From Opisthorchis felineus (Eukaryota; Platyhelminthes; Trematoda; Opisthorchiida; Opisthorchiidae): DNA of 64,000 nucleotides. Below, piece after piece: positions 53,940 through 64,000 of this stretch. A model generated the notes under the pieces. The model saw only the letters and a list, made by a program, of their open reading frames with translations, was not told the DNA's origin and searched no databases. Position 1 is the first letter of the stretch. Every line of letters begins with the position of its first letter. Location: contig SJOL01003955.1 of the NCBI GenBank assembly GCA_004794785.1, forward strand, positions 10,326 to 74,325, read 5' to 3'. The position numbers were made by a program, and so were the translations under genes.

Positions 53940-56900
53940 CCCTTTCTGTGGAAGTCGCACTGTCTAAAGCTGCACAACTGGTTTCTTTGAGTGATCGAAA
54001 CAAAGCGAACTCGGTTTAGTTTCAGCTCAGTAGCAGGTTTAGAGTAAGTGTGATTCGAGATATAAAAAAGTGGGTGACCTGTGTCGGGATGATAGCATGT
54101 TTTACAGTTACAACGTTATCATCTGTGTTGTAACCCTACTGGGGTGGCCCAGTGAGCAGGCCTGACTGCTGCATCTCAACTTTGCTGTTGAATACATCTT
54201 CCCAGAGGAGACTCAAAGGACAATCCGCTGTATATCCATCGTTTTTAGATAAGGCCAGACCATGAATTTTTAGCCTCCCGTTCTCCTAAATTTTCGCTTT
54301 GGCAAGCGACATGTGAACACACTAGAGGTCAACTGATAGAACGAATCGTCCTCATCTGACCTGGCTAGAGCATGTCTCTGTCAATGTCTCACCTCATTGC
54401 GATTCCCCGTGGTCAAGACCGGACTTAATCTTGAATGGTAAACTGATATACTCATAAAATGACGTGGTTCTACTTTTGAACTCGCACTTCCGAACAGGAG
54501 ACAAAGAGCAGGTGGATAGATTTTGGAGGTTGACAACAACATCAACGGTGTCGTAGGATTGGGCTTCCTGATGGACATCTTACTTAAAGACGACGAGAAT
54601 TGCGTTCAAGTTAAATTCTAGGCGATCAATCACCAATAATATACCAATCAGCCAAATCAAGGAAGACAATCAATTTTCGTTAGAATACGTTCTCAAAGTG
54701 GTAGTATGGGTATTAATTCAGTGTTGTTCAGCAGTTCAATGCGCCCGCCTATAGCAATAATTTTCGTCCTAAAAGAGCAAAAGTGGGCGCTGAACGTAAC
54801 ATTTTGTGGCTACTGGGAATCACCAGATATGGATTTAATCCTGTAGTAAAAATCAAACCAGTGGTGATTAATTGAGAACTGGTGTTGATTTGTTACATCC
54901 TAGTTGGAACCAACAGCATACACGCTTCATGAATTCCTATGCAGATTCGAACTTAGAAGAATTTCAGTGAGTGTGATTAAGGCGCACCCATAGGTGTATG
55001 GCTCACTCATCACTCGGCCAGGGACATTGGATTTTACCGGCTACTCAAGTGAAAGTGCGTTACAACTCTTCAGTTCGATACAGAGAAAACCAGTGGTTTA
55101 GAATCAAAATTCAACGAGCCTATCAGCCACTGTTGATTACAGGAATTCAGGTTACCTAAGGTGGGACCAGCAATTTTAAATAAGGTTTGAATATTCCGTG
55201 TGGCACACGAAAACTTGACACCCTATGTCTAGAAGACCGATGGATCACCTGCACTTTCCGACCAGCCGAAAATACAGTCGACATATCTGTGTAAATCTCT
55301 ACTTAAGTAACAGTTGCCAGTGAATCTCCTTCGTACACTTCCCGTTTGTTAGATGCCGTATTCTGACTTGATGTCGGATTTGTCTCCGTATCCTACAGCT
55401 CACTGGGGCATTGGGTTATTTGGTCTACGTGTACACTCGACTGCTCCTACGATATACCATCAGGCTGGCCGCGGTTCGGAACTGTGCCATGATTCGTCAA
55501 GGTAGCAGAACCCATAAACCAGTTCTTGTATGATTTCCACATCCTTTGTGGATACTGTCAGCCATGTTACATATTTCGGGGCGGGTCAGCTTTTCTACAG
55601 ACAAAGGTATCCTTCTGTACAGTTTATGATGGATTGTTGGTAGGACGGAAGCCACATTACGCTAGATATAGTTGGGAAAGATCGTTCTTTGGCTCGATTC
55701 TTGAAAATCTGCAAGGTAAACCTTTATTTACCCATGCGTCGCTGAATTCATGAGTGATTCCTCTAAGCTCGTCCTGATCACTCAATATATGATTGATTCA
55801 TTGATCCCATGCAGCTTGTTTCCCCCCAGCTGCAAATTAATGAGGCCCTGCACATGTGCGTACGGAAATGTGTCTCCATGCTAGAACACAGGTCTTCAAC
55901 TAAGATTTCTTCTTGTACGCGAAGCCAATCTATGCTGAACAGCCAGGAAAGACTGTACAGTTGTTTCATTCTTATTGGAAATCATTAGCAGTGCGCAACT
56001 CAGAGATTTCCTGGGAGTTTCGAAACTGTGACCTCCTAATCAGTAGTTTGAACACCCAATCGGTTAGCCGTGAGCGGCTGGCTAGGAGAGTAATTAAAGC
56101 GTACTTATACAGGATGCTGTACCACACATCCTTCACTCACGGAATCCAAATCATGTGGTCATGTATTGACTGGCTACTAGAGTAAAGACCTCTCAAATTA
56201 AAGCTTCACTCACCTTGTGAATTATTCTACATTCTGAGCAGGTTATGGCTACTTATAGAGCTACTCAAGCTATTTACAACATCGGTAAATCTGAGCGTAT
56301 GAGTCTGGATCCATCTCTTTATAATTACGAGTGGTAACTAAAGGGCGCCTTCGGGGTTCACCCGTCATTTCCCTTCTTTGAGTTGTGATATGGATAAAAC
56401 TAAGTTTATTGCAATGGACTCAAATCATACTGGCTTTGAAAGTAATAGTGTGACTACATCTGATGAAATGTGGGCAGAGATTATATACTTTATCTCGTTT
56501 GGAAAGGTTGGAGTTGAAATCCATAAACGCATGCCTGAACTCAGACAAATAAATTAGGACACCAATCTTCTAATATTTTCTGCAACATCAGGTAACCATC
56601 TCAGCTATTTTTAGTAAGGAGAAACAAAAATTCACCTTCTGTCACTTAATCTTCAGGTTGTCGATCACCTAAACAAGCAAGCGACTAGGGTGACAGACTG
56701 TTAGTGCTTGAAATCATGGAGATCCAGGTCCATAGATGTACACCTTAAAGAATCTGAGCGAGATTCCGAACTGTCTCTGTTTCTGAACCGTTTGCAGTAT
56801 TAGTAACCAACAGCAGTTGAGCTTTGCTATCAGTTTCAGCTGAGCATCTGGATCCTTACAAAATAAGGACTAAGGAACAGTGTAATCATACCAATCCACG

Positions 56901-58799
56901 TGATAAAGGATTGTTTATTCATTACAAGTAAGTGACAGTCTGGTGTCTATTCGGTATATACTGATATGAAGTGTTTCCGAAGTGTTGACACTCTGGTGAG
57001 ATGGAGAACATAGTTCACTTAATCGCAGTCACATTGTTTTTACCATCATAGCGTACATGGGCACACATACACAAACGCATCAGAAATTTTTTCATAAATT
57101 TTAGGGAGAAATCGTAGGTTGTATTGTGCCCCGATGTACCGAACAAACATCAAATTATTCAAATGTAAACCGTTTGTGAAAGGTGATTATTGAACATGTA
57201 GCCTGATTTATGGTGTTCGCTACTTGATGTGGTTAAGCAAATCAGTCAATTCATGCTGGCTGGGACTGCTGGTCGGTTTTTCGCTTACTCTATTGTCCAG
57301 AATGTACAAGCCTTAATGGGCTTTCTAAAGTATTCCGGACGAACTTATACCGACTGGACCAGTAGTTTTTATGGCGGAAGGAATAACCACTAGAATACGT
57401 CATTTTTACATATAGTTTTACGGGGTCACTCATTACCTCAGGCCAACATCAGCTGCTTTACCAGACACAGTTACGGAGTCAGAAACCGTGCTAGTCTCAG
57501 TGAATGAAATTATTTTTCCATTGTGTGAGCTTTCCGGAAACTTTGATTAGTTTTACGGGGTTTTCACTCCAGGAAGACCCAACAGGTTCATCAAATATTA
57601 CTCTTTGTTGGTGTCCTGGAATGACCTAAACCGACAGATTATGAATATTACGGCTAGGGAAAGTGAATGAGTAAAAACAGTTCGCGTTAGAAGGACGAGT
57701 TCTAACTTGAAATCACTAATCAAATCACGCTTCCGAACAAGACAAGACAACACAGAGTAGTAACTGGATGAGTGACAGAAAAGATTCGCTCGTTAGGCTA
57801 CCGAATAAATTACCATGACCCTCCACATCACGGAGAACAGTCGTGGTGGTTGTGCGATTTACTTATCAACAGCGAAACTAGTCAAGTACACTTCCGCAAC
57901 AAGGACAGTTTGCCTACGGCTACTGTGGCCATTTAGTGCCTTGGATCTCCTACAACCATTTTCCGTTGAAACTCTCGCAGTCATGCACCCCCTTGCTATA
58001 TGTCACTCATCAATCAAACCACCATTCCTTATGTTTGCGCATCACATATCTGGGTGTAATCTTCCATCGGAGTGGTAAGACTACAGTGCAGTTCTCTGTG
58101 CTAAAACTCTAATGCTTTGATTTATCATTCAATGGCCCAGCGTACTTCATAAAAACGAATCGAAAATACGACCATATAATGTGATGTTTGGCTAGTGACG
58201 ATGCTTGTCTCGATGGAATGAGGGGTGTTGAATTACGTCTGATGAATGGTTTTATTGGGCTTTCTCAACATCTTATTGGCACGGCAAAAGCAGTACTTTG
58301 ATTAATTGCGAAGAAACTACACTCACTTTGAAGTTGTTGGCAGGAAATATCTTGGATATACAGTCGGGGCCCATGATAGAGTTAATCATTAGTCAGCTAA
58401 TCATCAATTTTTCATTTTAAACTTTGGTTTCTATGACCCAAATTACCTCGGACCAATTATCGCCGATGACTATTAGAGAATAATCTGAGAATAACCCTTC
58501 CTTGCATTATCCAAAAACCACAGATAGCTCGGAAGTACCAACGAACCACACGGCAACTGAACTTTCCATTTGGGAAGTCGCCACTCGAATAGTCACTCGA
58601 CGCTTGACTAAGTGTTACCAAAGACACATTTGTCGTCATGACGAGGAATGAACTGACACGACTGGATGATCCACTAAATAATTTTTGGCGATTTTCAGTC
58701 TACAGTAAAAATAAGAAAACAGCCAGCATTCTTCACCTAGAGAATGCAGAACCGAAAACTAGAGTCTTCGTTAAGGTTACAGACCATATTCTGGGGCAC
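53940..58799. other. No supported gene
   Basis: Random-looking ORFs only. The minus strand at 54.4-54.56 kb has an acceptor-like gatgtccatcag leading into a 57-codon open frame (begins EAQSYDTVDVVVNLQNLSTC) that ends in TGA. It is possible as an exon but not supported by a neighbour. A possible micro-exon of the cassette gene is at 57462-57495 minus. Confidence 0.35.
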
Positions 58800-59005
58800 T
58801 GCAGCTGTGATAATAATAATGATAGTTCAGTTGTAGCACTTTCTGTGCCTAGCTGCCGCACCACCCTAAGGTAGCACGAAGGCTGAGGTACTCTCCGTTT
58901 GCCCAAGAAAAGACAGGAGCAGAGGAGTTGCTGCGGTTGGATTCGAACCATGGACTTTCCGGTCAGTGACTTTGCGCCTTGGACACTGAGTTATCTCGAG
59001 CAATC
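58800..59005 (-). repeat. tRNA-derived SINE copy
   Basis: On the minus strand: a head with A-box-like gataactcagtgtcc, a B box, ggttcgaatcc, the body words gctcctgtcttttcttggg, and an ATT-repeat tail at 58809-58823. Same family as 46379-46586. Confidence 0.75.
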
Positions 59006-61590
59006 CAAACTCTTACAAACCAGCGATATCAGGATGCTTTTCAAGCAGGACAACGCACACGGAAACACTGAGCCCGAAATAAAAAATGAAAGTTATACAC
59101 AAAACCCGAGAATTTTCACTTGGCGATACATTGACAGGTTCAAACCGACTAACTAAACAAAACAGACAGAAGACAAATGAATCACACTTTCATATATCAA
59201 AAACATTTCTGAAATGACCTCATGACTTTGACGATATCGTAATACACTAACGATCTACGACCCTGAGAGCAAATTTCCGATGGCACGGTCAAAACCAAAG
59301 GGGAAAATCAGACAGCGTGATGAAAAATCAATATCGCCTACAAGCTTTAGGAAAGTTTCTCAACAAACACTATGTGCGACAAACGAAAGGGGAGCTTTTC
59401 ATCATGGAAATGAAAGCAGATTTACTGTTAAGAACAAAATCAACTTTGCCCACCTCTGTGCACAAGGATCGGGAAGGGTGCTAGTCTGGAAACCCAGTCA
59501 TGTGCAACCCAGGCAATGACAATTTAACTACTTGTTTTTAAAAAAACGTGCACCAGATCAAAGGCGCCATCAGAAAACATGCCGAAATTGAAATGACATA
59601 ACAAACGCCAAAAAAAGAAATCCAGGGTTAAAAAGCTTAAAAAGGCGAACAAGGCGAAAGGAGCTGAAAACAACGGCCAAATAAGGTTGATTGAAGTGTA
59701 CTTGTAACAGAAATGAAAGATTGCCGAAGGCAGTGTGTGTTTAACTGATTACACGCAATGAAATCGAAGAAAAGAAAGTAGCGGAAAACCAGTCCATAAT
59801 GCTTGAAAAATCTTGAACACCACGCATCAGGAACTGGGAGCAGACCAATATAATATTGATGGCCAACAAAAAGGTGTCAGAATAGCCATCTAGCCTCGGA
59901 GAATCCGGATGACAGCAGAAAACTGAACTGATCAGTCAGGACGCTGTTAACGGGATTTTCTACGAATGATTCATGAATTCTTACCTCCAGTTTCAACACT
60001 TAAAGTACGCATGAGGCGGTCAAACTAAGTCATCGCTATTTCGGCATCCACGTCATTGTCTGGAAAGCGTATGTACCTGGCCGCCACAACTACTCAACAA
60101 GCTAATTTCAGCTTTGCATGGGCCTTCATGTATGTGGGTGCAGTATTCGCACTTTATTTCCGCATTTCTGTGTAACAAGTAATCTTCCACACCGAGGTGA
60201 ACGTAGGATCAATAAGAAAATATAGTGTTCATCCACAAGTCATAATTGTACAAAGTTCGGTCGTGCCGATAGCTTCACTCCTACCGAGAGGAACAAATGG
60301 TTTAAAAAATGCCCCATATATCCAGTTCATTTATTAACTTTCGGAAGTTTGGCCCCCTAAGTCGATCTTTCACTTTATACTTTGAGTGTTACCCCGGTCA
60401 ATTGAAACTGCTATTCCGGGCCCTAAAGCTTCTGCGGTGCGGGTGCATCACCGCACGTACGAAAGTGTACATAAGCCTGGAGCCACCGACTCCCCATCAA
60501 ATGTGACGATACATCCATACCTGCGTCTGCCGTCCATGGAAAGTCTTTAGTTCTTTTGGAAGTGGAGTTTGTACTTCGGTTTTGCCGCCGGAGAATAGTG
60601 TATTGATTAGCAGTACGCTGTGCACTGCTCTAGCTGTCGATAGCTGCCTTACTTGGTGCCATAAACAGTGTCCAAGTCTAAGGTTGTTTTAGTATTGCTA
60701 GCTCCTGTGGCTTTTTGTACCTTTCTTTTGCCTTCACTATAACGTTGCGTATTTCATCAATTCCATAAACGTATTTTGTTTGAATACGCAAAACCACAAA
60801 AACGCGCATTTTTACAATTTGCATGCAATACAGGCGTGGTCGCGTGCTCTGACTTTCTCTTCTCATTTCGATCGCACTTACAGCGGTCATTCGCGAGCTT
60901 AATGTGCTAACTCTGTTATCAAAACATTCCAGACTGTCTTCGGAGTTTACTGTACGTGAGAGCTGTCCGAAAGAAGACCTCTGGACATCCACGATCGGAT
61001 TATTATTTATTCACTGACCTGAGCCACCGACGAACTATTTTAAAGAGAACAATTCTTAGTGAGTCTGTTCCATTCGACCCTTTTTATTATTGTGTACTCA
61101 ATTCAGAGTAATTATGTTTATTTCTTTGCCACACACTCCTGGTAAAGTAGCTTTTTGGGTACCCAGACCACCACTCTCCTTATCTTTATTGGACATCGTT
61201 GTTGACAACTCCCTTCCTAGCGCCTTGTTCTGTCCCCTGGAATGATATTACTCGTTAATGCCTTTGTTTACCTTATTCAACTATTTGGTTTTCGTACCTG
61301 AGTTAACTTTTCTTAAGGCCACCGAAACTTGCGTTTAGAAACCACAGGTGAATATCTTTCCTTGTTACCTAGTTCGTTTGTCGCAAGAAGTGGGCGTTGT
61401 AAGTCAAAAGTGGTATTTGGACAATAACACAGCGGCCAAGCCCTTGATCGAACAAGCAGAGCTTTGGGCCAGCTTAGGTCCAACCCGATGCCCGAACCCG
61501 GAAAACACATCTTTCGTAAAGTAAGAAATCAACAATTGCAAGTGGGAAAAACATCACTTACTTACACCCGGCTTAGAAATCTAAGCTTAG
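59006..61590. other. No supported gene; T-poor block
   Basis: 59160-59920 is strikingly poor in T on the plus strand and rich in A. 60390-60475 resembles 8120-8200. ORFs at 60309-60506 and 60678-60992 lack domains. Confidence 0.4.
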
Positions 61591-61775
61591 GTGAAAGCTT
61601 TCAAGAAGAGAGGGGTTGATCAGTCCACTTCCTCATTGACGGATGCTACCATTGCTGAAAAACCCACAAAATGTGTCAGACATCCCGCGAGAAGACTTAA
61701 CAGTATGTTCAGCCAGGACGATTCTGAGGAAAAAGATTTATCGTTTGAATCTACACCAACTGGCAAGTTGTGCTC
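61591..61775 (+). CDS. Candidate internal exon, unrecognised gene 3' part
   Basis: Acceptor aatctaagcttag, then VKAFKKRGVDQSTSSLTDAT and an Arg/Ser/acidic stretch (RRLNSMFSQDDSEEKD) to GKLC. The preferred donor, gtatcc at 61776, leaves phase 2 and joins to 61845-61920. An alternative donor at 61799 leaves phase 1 and gives a less natural tail. Polar, phospho-site-rich composition; no family recognised. Confidence 0.45.
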
Positions 61776-61844
61776 GTATCCTCCTGATAGATTCACAGGT
61801 TGTTAGTCGTTTTTTTCAATTTCACACAAATGCATGATGACTAG

Positions 61845-61920
61845 TCAGCGTTCTGATTATACTCCACGTGCTCCTACGAACGCTGGGGAAGAGCCAGCCT
61901 TAGTCCAGTCTGATGAGTAA
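61845..61920 (+). CDS. Candidate 3'-terminal exon of the same gene
   Basis: After a T-rich tract and gatgactag, phase 2 gives QRSDYTPRAPTNAGEEPALV, then QSDE and TAA (61918-61920). The intron from 61776 would be 69 bp, in line with the small introns of the sirtuin gene. Together the two exons encode the last 86 or so residues of an unnamed protein. Confidence 0.45.
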
Positions 61921-62324
61921 GCTACCCATTGTTATTGTGAATATGCCGAGATTCCTCGGGATATTCCCATCTCCAGCAGTAAGCACGTCGGACATTATGC
62001 TTCGGAAATAGGATGCTAGCAATAGGACAATATCTTACACACCTTGCTGTATCTGAAAGAGAAGATTATGCTAACGGGCGCAAATCTAGATAAAATCACG
62101 ACCAATTTTAGCAGCACTCCTCCTGCCTTGTAGGCAGCGGTGCCTCGGGAGCCGCCCAGAGTACCTACACTCCTTTACCACTGCGCACCAAGGCACAGCT
62201 AAATTCTTCGAACTTAAAGTTTCAAGATCCGATTGTAGTGCAGAAACCTGTACGCATAATTATTTCAAATTAATTTAGTTCACGGATTTTTTTGATTGCG
62301 AGCGCGCACTAGACACCGTTCGAG

Positions 62325-62940
62325 TGTGCGTTCGGTGCCACGTAGTATTCGCAAAATGGGATTGAGCCCTCGAAAACTACGCGTTTTAAGGCTACTACTT
62401 CATAGTGAAAAATGTCTACGTCTAACGAGTTGATTCTGCAAATTATCTGCGTGGGTGATTTGTTTGAGTGAGCAAAACTTCAGGGTCATCGATCAACGCC
62501 AACTGTGAAAACGGTGCCTAATGTAATAAGATATCGCGAATTGCAGTTGAATGTGAGTGGCTTACAATGGACGAATGTTGCGGGTAGTTCTGCAGCTAAA
62601 ATCATCAAGTGAACTTTCTAGAACTTACACTGTGCTTGTGGACGCAAAACATGCGGAAGTGCCGCTCCTGTAAGTAATTTTTGCTTTTTATATCTGCTTG
62701 ACTGGACGAACACCGACTTATTTGCTCCGCGACTTTGATAATTACTATTCCGAGTTATCATCGCGGTAGACACATTCATTTTTTTCGGACAACTCTTGTG
62801 GAAGTGAAAGAACGTAAGGCTTGTAGATGTTGATGACATACGTACGTACGTCAAGTTTGGTGGTAAACTACAGACGATTTCCCCATTGTAACCGGCAAAA
62901 CATGCGAGGACGATCATGTCGTCGATCATAGTGGACAGCT
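62325..62940 (-). mobile_element. Decayed element fragment related to 31.56-32.16 kb
   Basis: The minus strand matches the distal part of the relic in sirtuin intron 7: CFAGYNGE, SLPPNLTY, MNVSTAMIT and SVFV blocks in ORF 62618-62929, then colinear nucleotide similarity (ttcgcgatatc, ttacattaggcacc, cagataattt) to about 62325. It is a separate, inverted insertion of the same family. Confidence 0.65.
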
Positions 62941-63328
62941 GAACGGACCTGCCTCACGCACACGAGTTGGGCCCTGTAGGTGTCCAGCGCATCCTTGGTT
63001 AGTCGTCAATTTACCGGAGGCCGATCGTACAAAATCTAGAAACCTGACACATGACAAGAAAAGTGCAAAGTGCGGAGAATGAGGGACCAGAGCAACGGAT
63101 CTAGTGAAGCGTTAGAGTTAGCGTAATCCAGCCGGTCAATTTGAACTAAAACCTAAAACCGCCGCGGAGGCCTCGTGGCCTTGGACTGTTGGGCCTATGG
63201 CCAGGGTCACAAAATGCGTGTAGGGATGATGAAGTGGAGGGATTGACAATGCGGATAAATGGTAGCAGGAATCTCAGCAGCATGGTGCACAGTTAAACTG
63301 TAGAAACTCACTGGCGTTGCTGTTGCAG
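62941..63328. other. No gene recognised
   Basis: A somewhat GC-rich stretch with gccgcggaggcctcgtggcc near 63170. No domain or repeat of the families above. Confidence 0.35.
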
Positions 63329-63508
63329 TGGAGTCGGGTATAAATGTTCCTTGGAAGACTGATTTGGTGACAACACACGGAACGCGAACTGTACAGAAAG
63401 TTATTGACTTTATGGGGAGCACAGACTGGAAGTACACCGAAACGGTTAAATTTGAACGAGAGGTTCGGCAGGTTAGACTGGACGCGTCCTGGAGGCGGCT
63501 GGTACTAG
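63329..63508 (+). CDS. Candidate exon, unrecognised gene
   Basis: A strong acceptor (ctggcgttgctgttgcag), then 180 bp open in phase 1, starting ESGINVPWKTDLVTTHGTRT and continuing charged with several Arg and Trp, to a donor gtgaac in phase 1. The next acceptor-like ttatttgcag lies only 25 bp on, which is too short for a normal intron. The following frame (to TGA near 63707) would still be in phase. No family is recognised. Confidence 0.35.
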
Positions 63509-63533
63509 GTGAACAGTTTGTTCTTATTTGCAG

Positions 63534-63709
63534 TTAATGGAACGAGTGGGCGAGAGTGTACGGTCAATATTAGGAAGGGAATAGTTGCGATTGTGCTATC
63601 AAACTGGGCATGGCAGTGCCGGCGTTGGCCTGATATACTTCGGTTTTTGAACAGCCCCGTAAAGGACGTCATATTTAAAGTCATTGGGCTGGGATTTGCA
63701 ATTCTTTGA
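63534..63709 (+). CDS. Possible terminal exon following 63329-63508
   Basis: After tcttatttgcag, phase 1 reads VNGTSGRECTVNIRKGIVAI and a hydrophobic C-terminus, VIFKVIGLGFAIL, then TGA. It is compatible in phase with the preceding candidate exon, but the implied 25-bp intron makes the model doubtful. Confidence 0.25.
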
Positions 63710-64000
63710 AAAACGGGATTTATTCAGGTTGGCTAAGAAAATCCGCAGAGGTAGAACGAAGCCAATGTAAGATGGCAGGTATTATTTGGTCCGGTTGGGG
63801 ATCCCAGTGGATGCAGATCACAGGCCAGTTTGAGTGGATAACAGCCAAACAGGGCGTCCAAACCAAGCATTGCTGAAGGTCAAAGCTTGGGAAGGCGAGG
63901 GAATTGGGCAAGATTATTGAACTCTAGTGAGTTTGAGTAGATATCAGATAGGATAATGTGCATAAATAAAGATAGAGAAAAACGTAACGTCTACCACAAT

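Noticed and set aside
58457..58639. Minus ORF with two Cys, considered as a Kunitz-type domain
   Set aside because: Cys number and spacing do not fit the six-Cys Kunitz pattern.

Overview
The window reads as a piece of a flatworm nuclear genome, most likely a digenean trematode. The reasons are multi-exon genes with several very short introns (37-46 bp in the sirtuin gene), a moderate-GC composition without bacterial-style packed ORFs, tRNA-derived SINEs, foldback elements and a decayed Ty3/gypsy retrotransposon. The species cannot be fixed from sequence alone. Gene density is low, and most ORFs over 60 codons are random.

Layout: 1-10.6 kb holds a foldback-repeat fragment, two degenerate SINEs and three candidate coding exons of an unrecognised plus-strand gene (2518-2593, 4334-4429, 7776-7872). 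10.602-22.208 kb is a near-identical head-to-tail duplication of 5705 bp (10602-16306 and 16504-22208) split by a 197-bp run of N. Each unit carries a foldback element, a TATAG-type microsatellite and a gypsy-type LTR element. Only the second copy continues through integrase to its 3' LTR at about 23.29 kb. The gap position suggests an unmerged contig overlap rather than a real tandem array. 23.3-27.1 kb holds SINE and foldback copies and one likely 3'-terminal exon (25147-25330).

The best gene is a class I sirtuin (SIRT2-like), 27136-35453 on the plus strand. Ten coding exons join in phase to a 327-residue protein with all sirtuin motifs. Its 3.7-kb seventh intron holds a decayed FAR1/MULE-type zinc-finger relic (31.2-32.2 kb), and a second copy of part of it lies inverted at 62.3-62.9 kb.

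From 43.3 to 51.5 kb, minus strand, there is a previously unnamed-looking gene. Three Ser/Thr-rich cassette exons (51332-51454, 46786-46911, 45213-45299) are all multiples of three and all flanked by phase-1 introns, and each carries N-glycosylation sequons. They are followed by two exons (44664-44860, 43307-43453) that encode a Cys-rich C-terminus and the stop. This looks like a secreted or surface mucin-like protein built from skippable exons, and it is the most interesting gene-level find.

Two more 3' gene ends are supported on the plus strand by splice sites and phase (53055-53939 and 61591-61920), and a pair of candidate exons lies at 63.3-63.7 kb. The rest is intergenic or intronic sequence with SINEs, tRNA-like fragments, foldback fragments and simple repeats. 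Exon boundaries were read by eye from splice consensus and phase; no similarity search was run.
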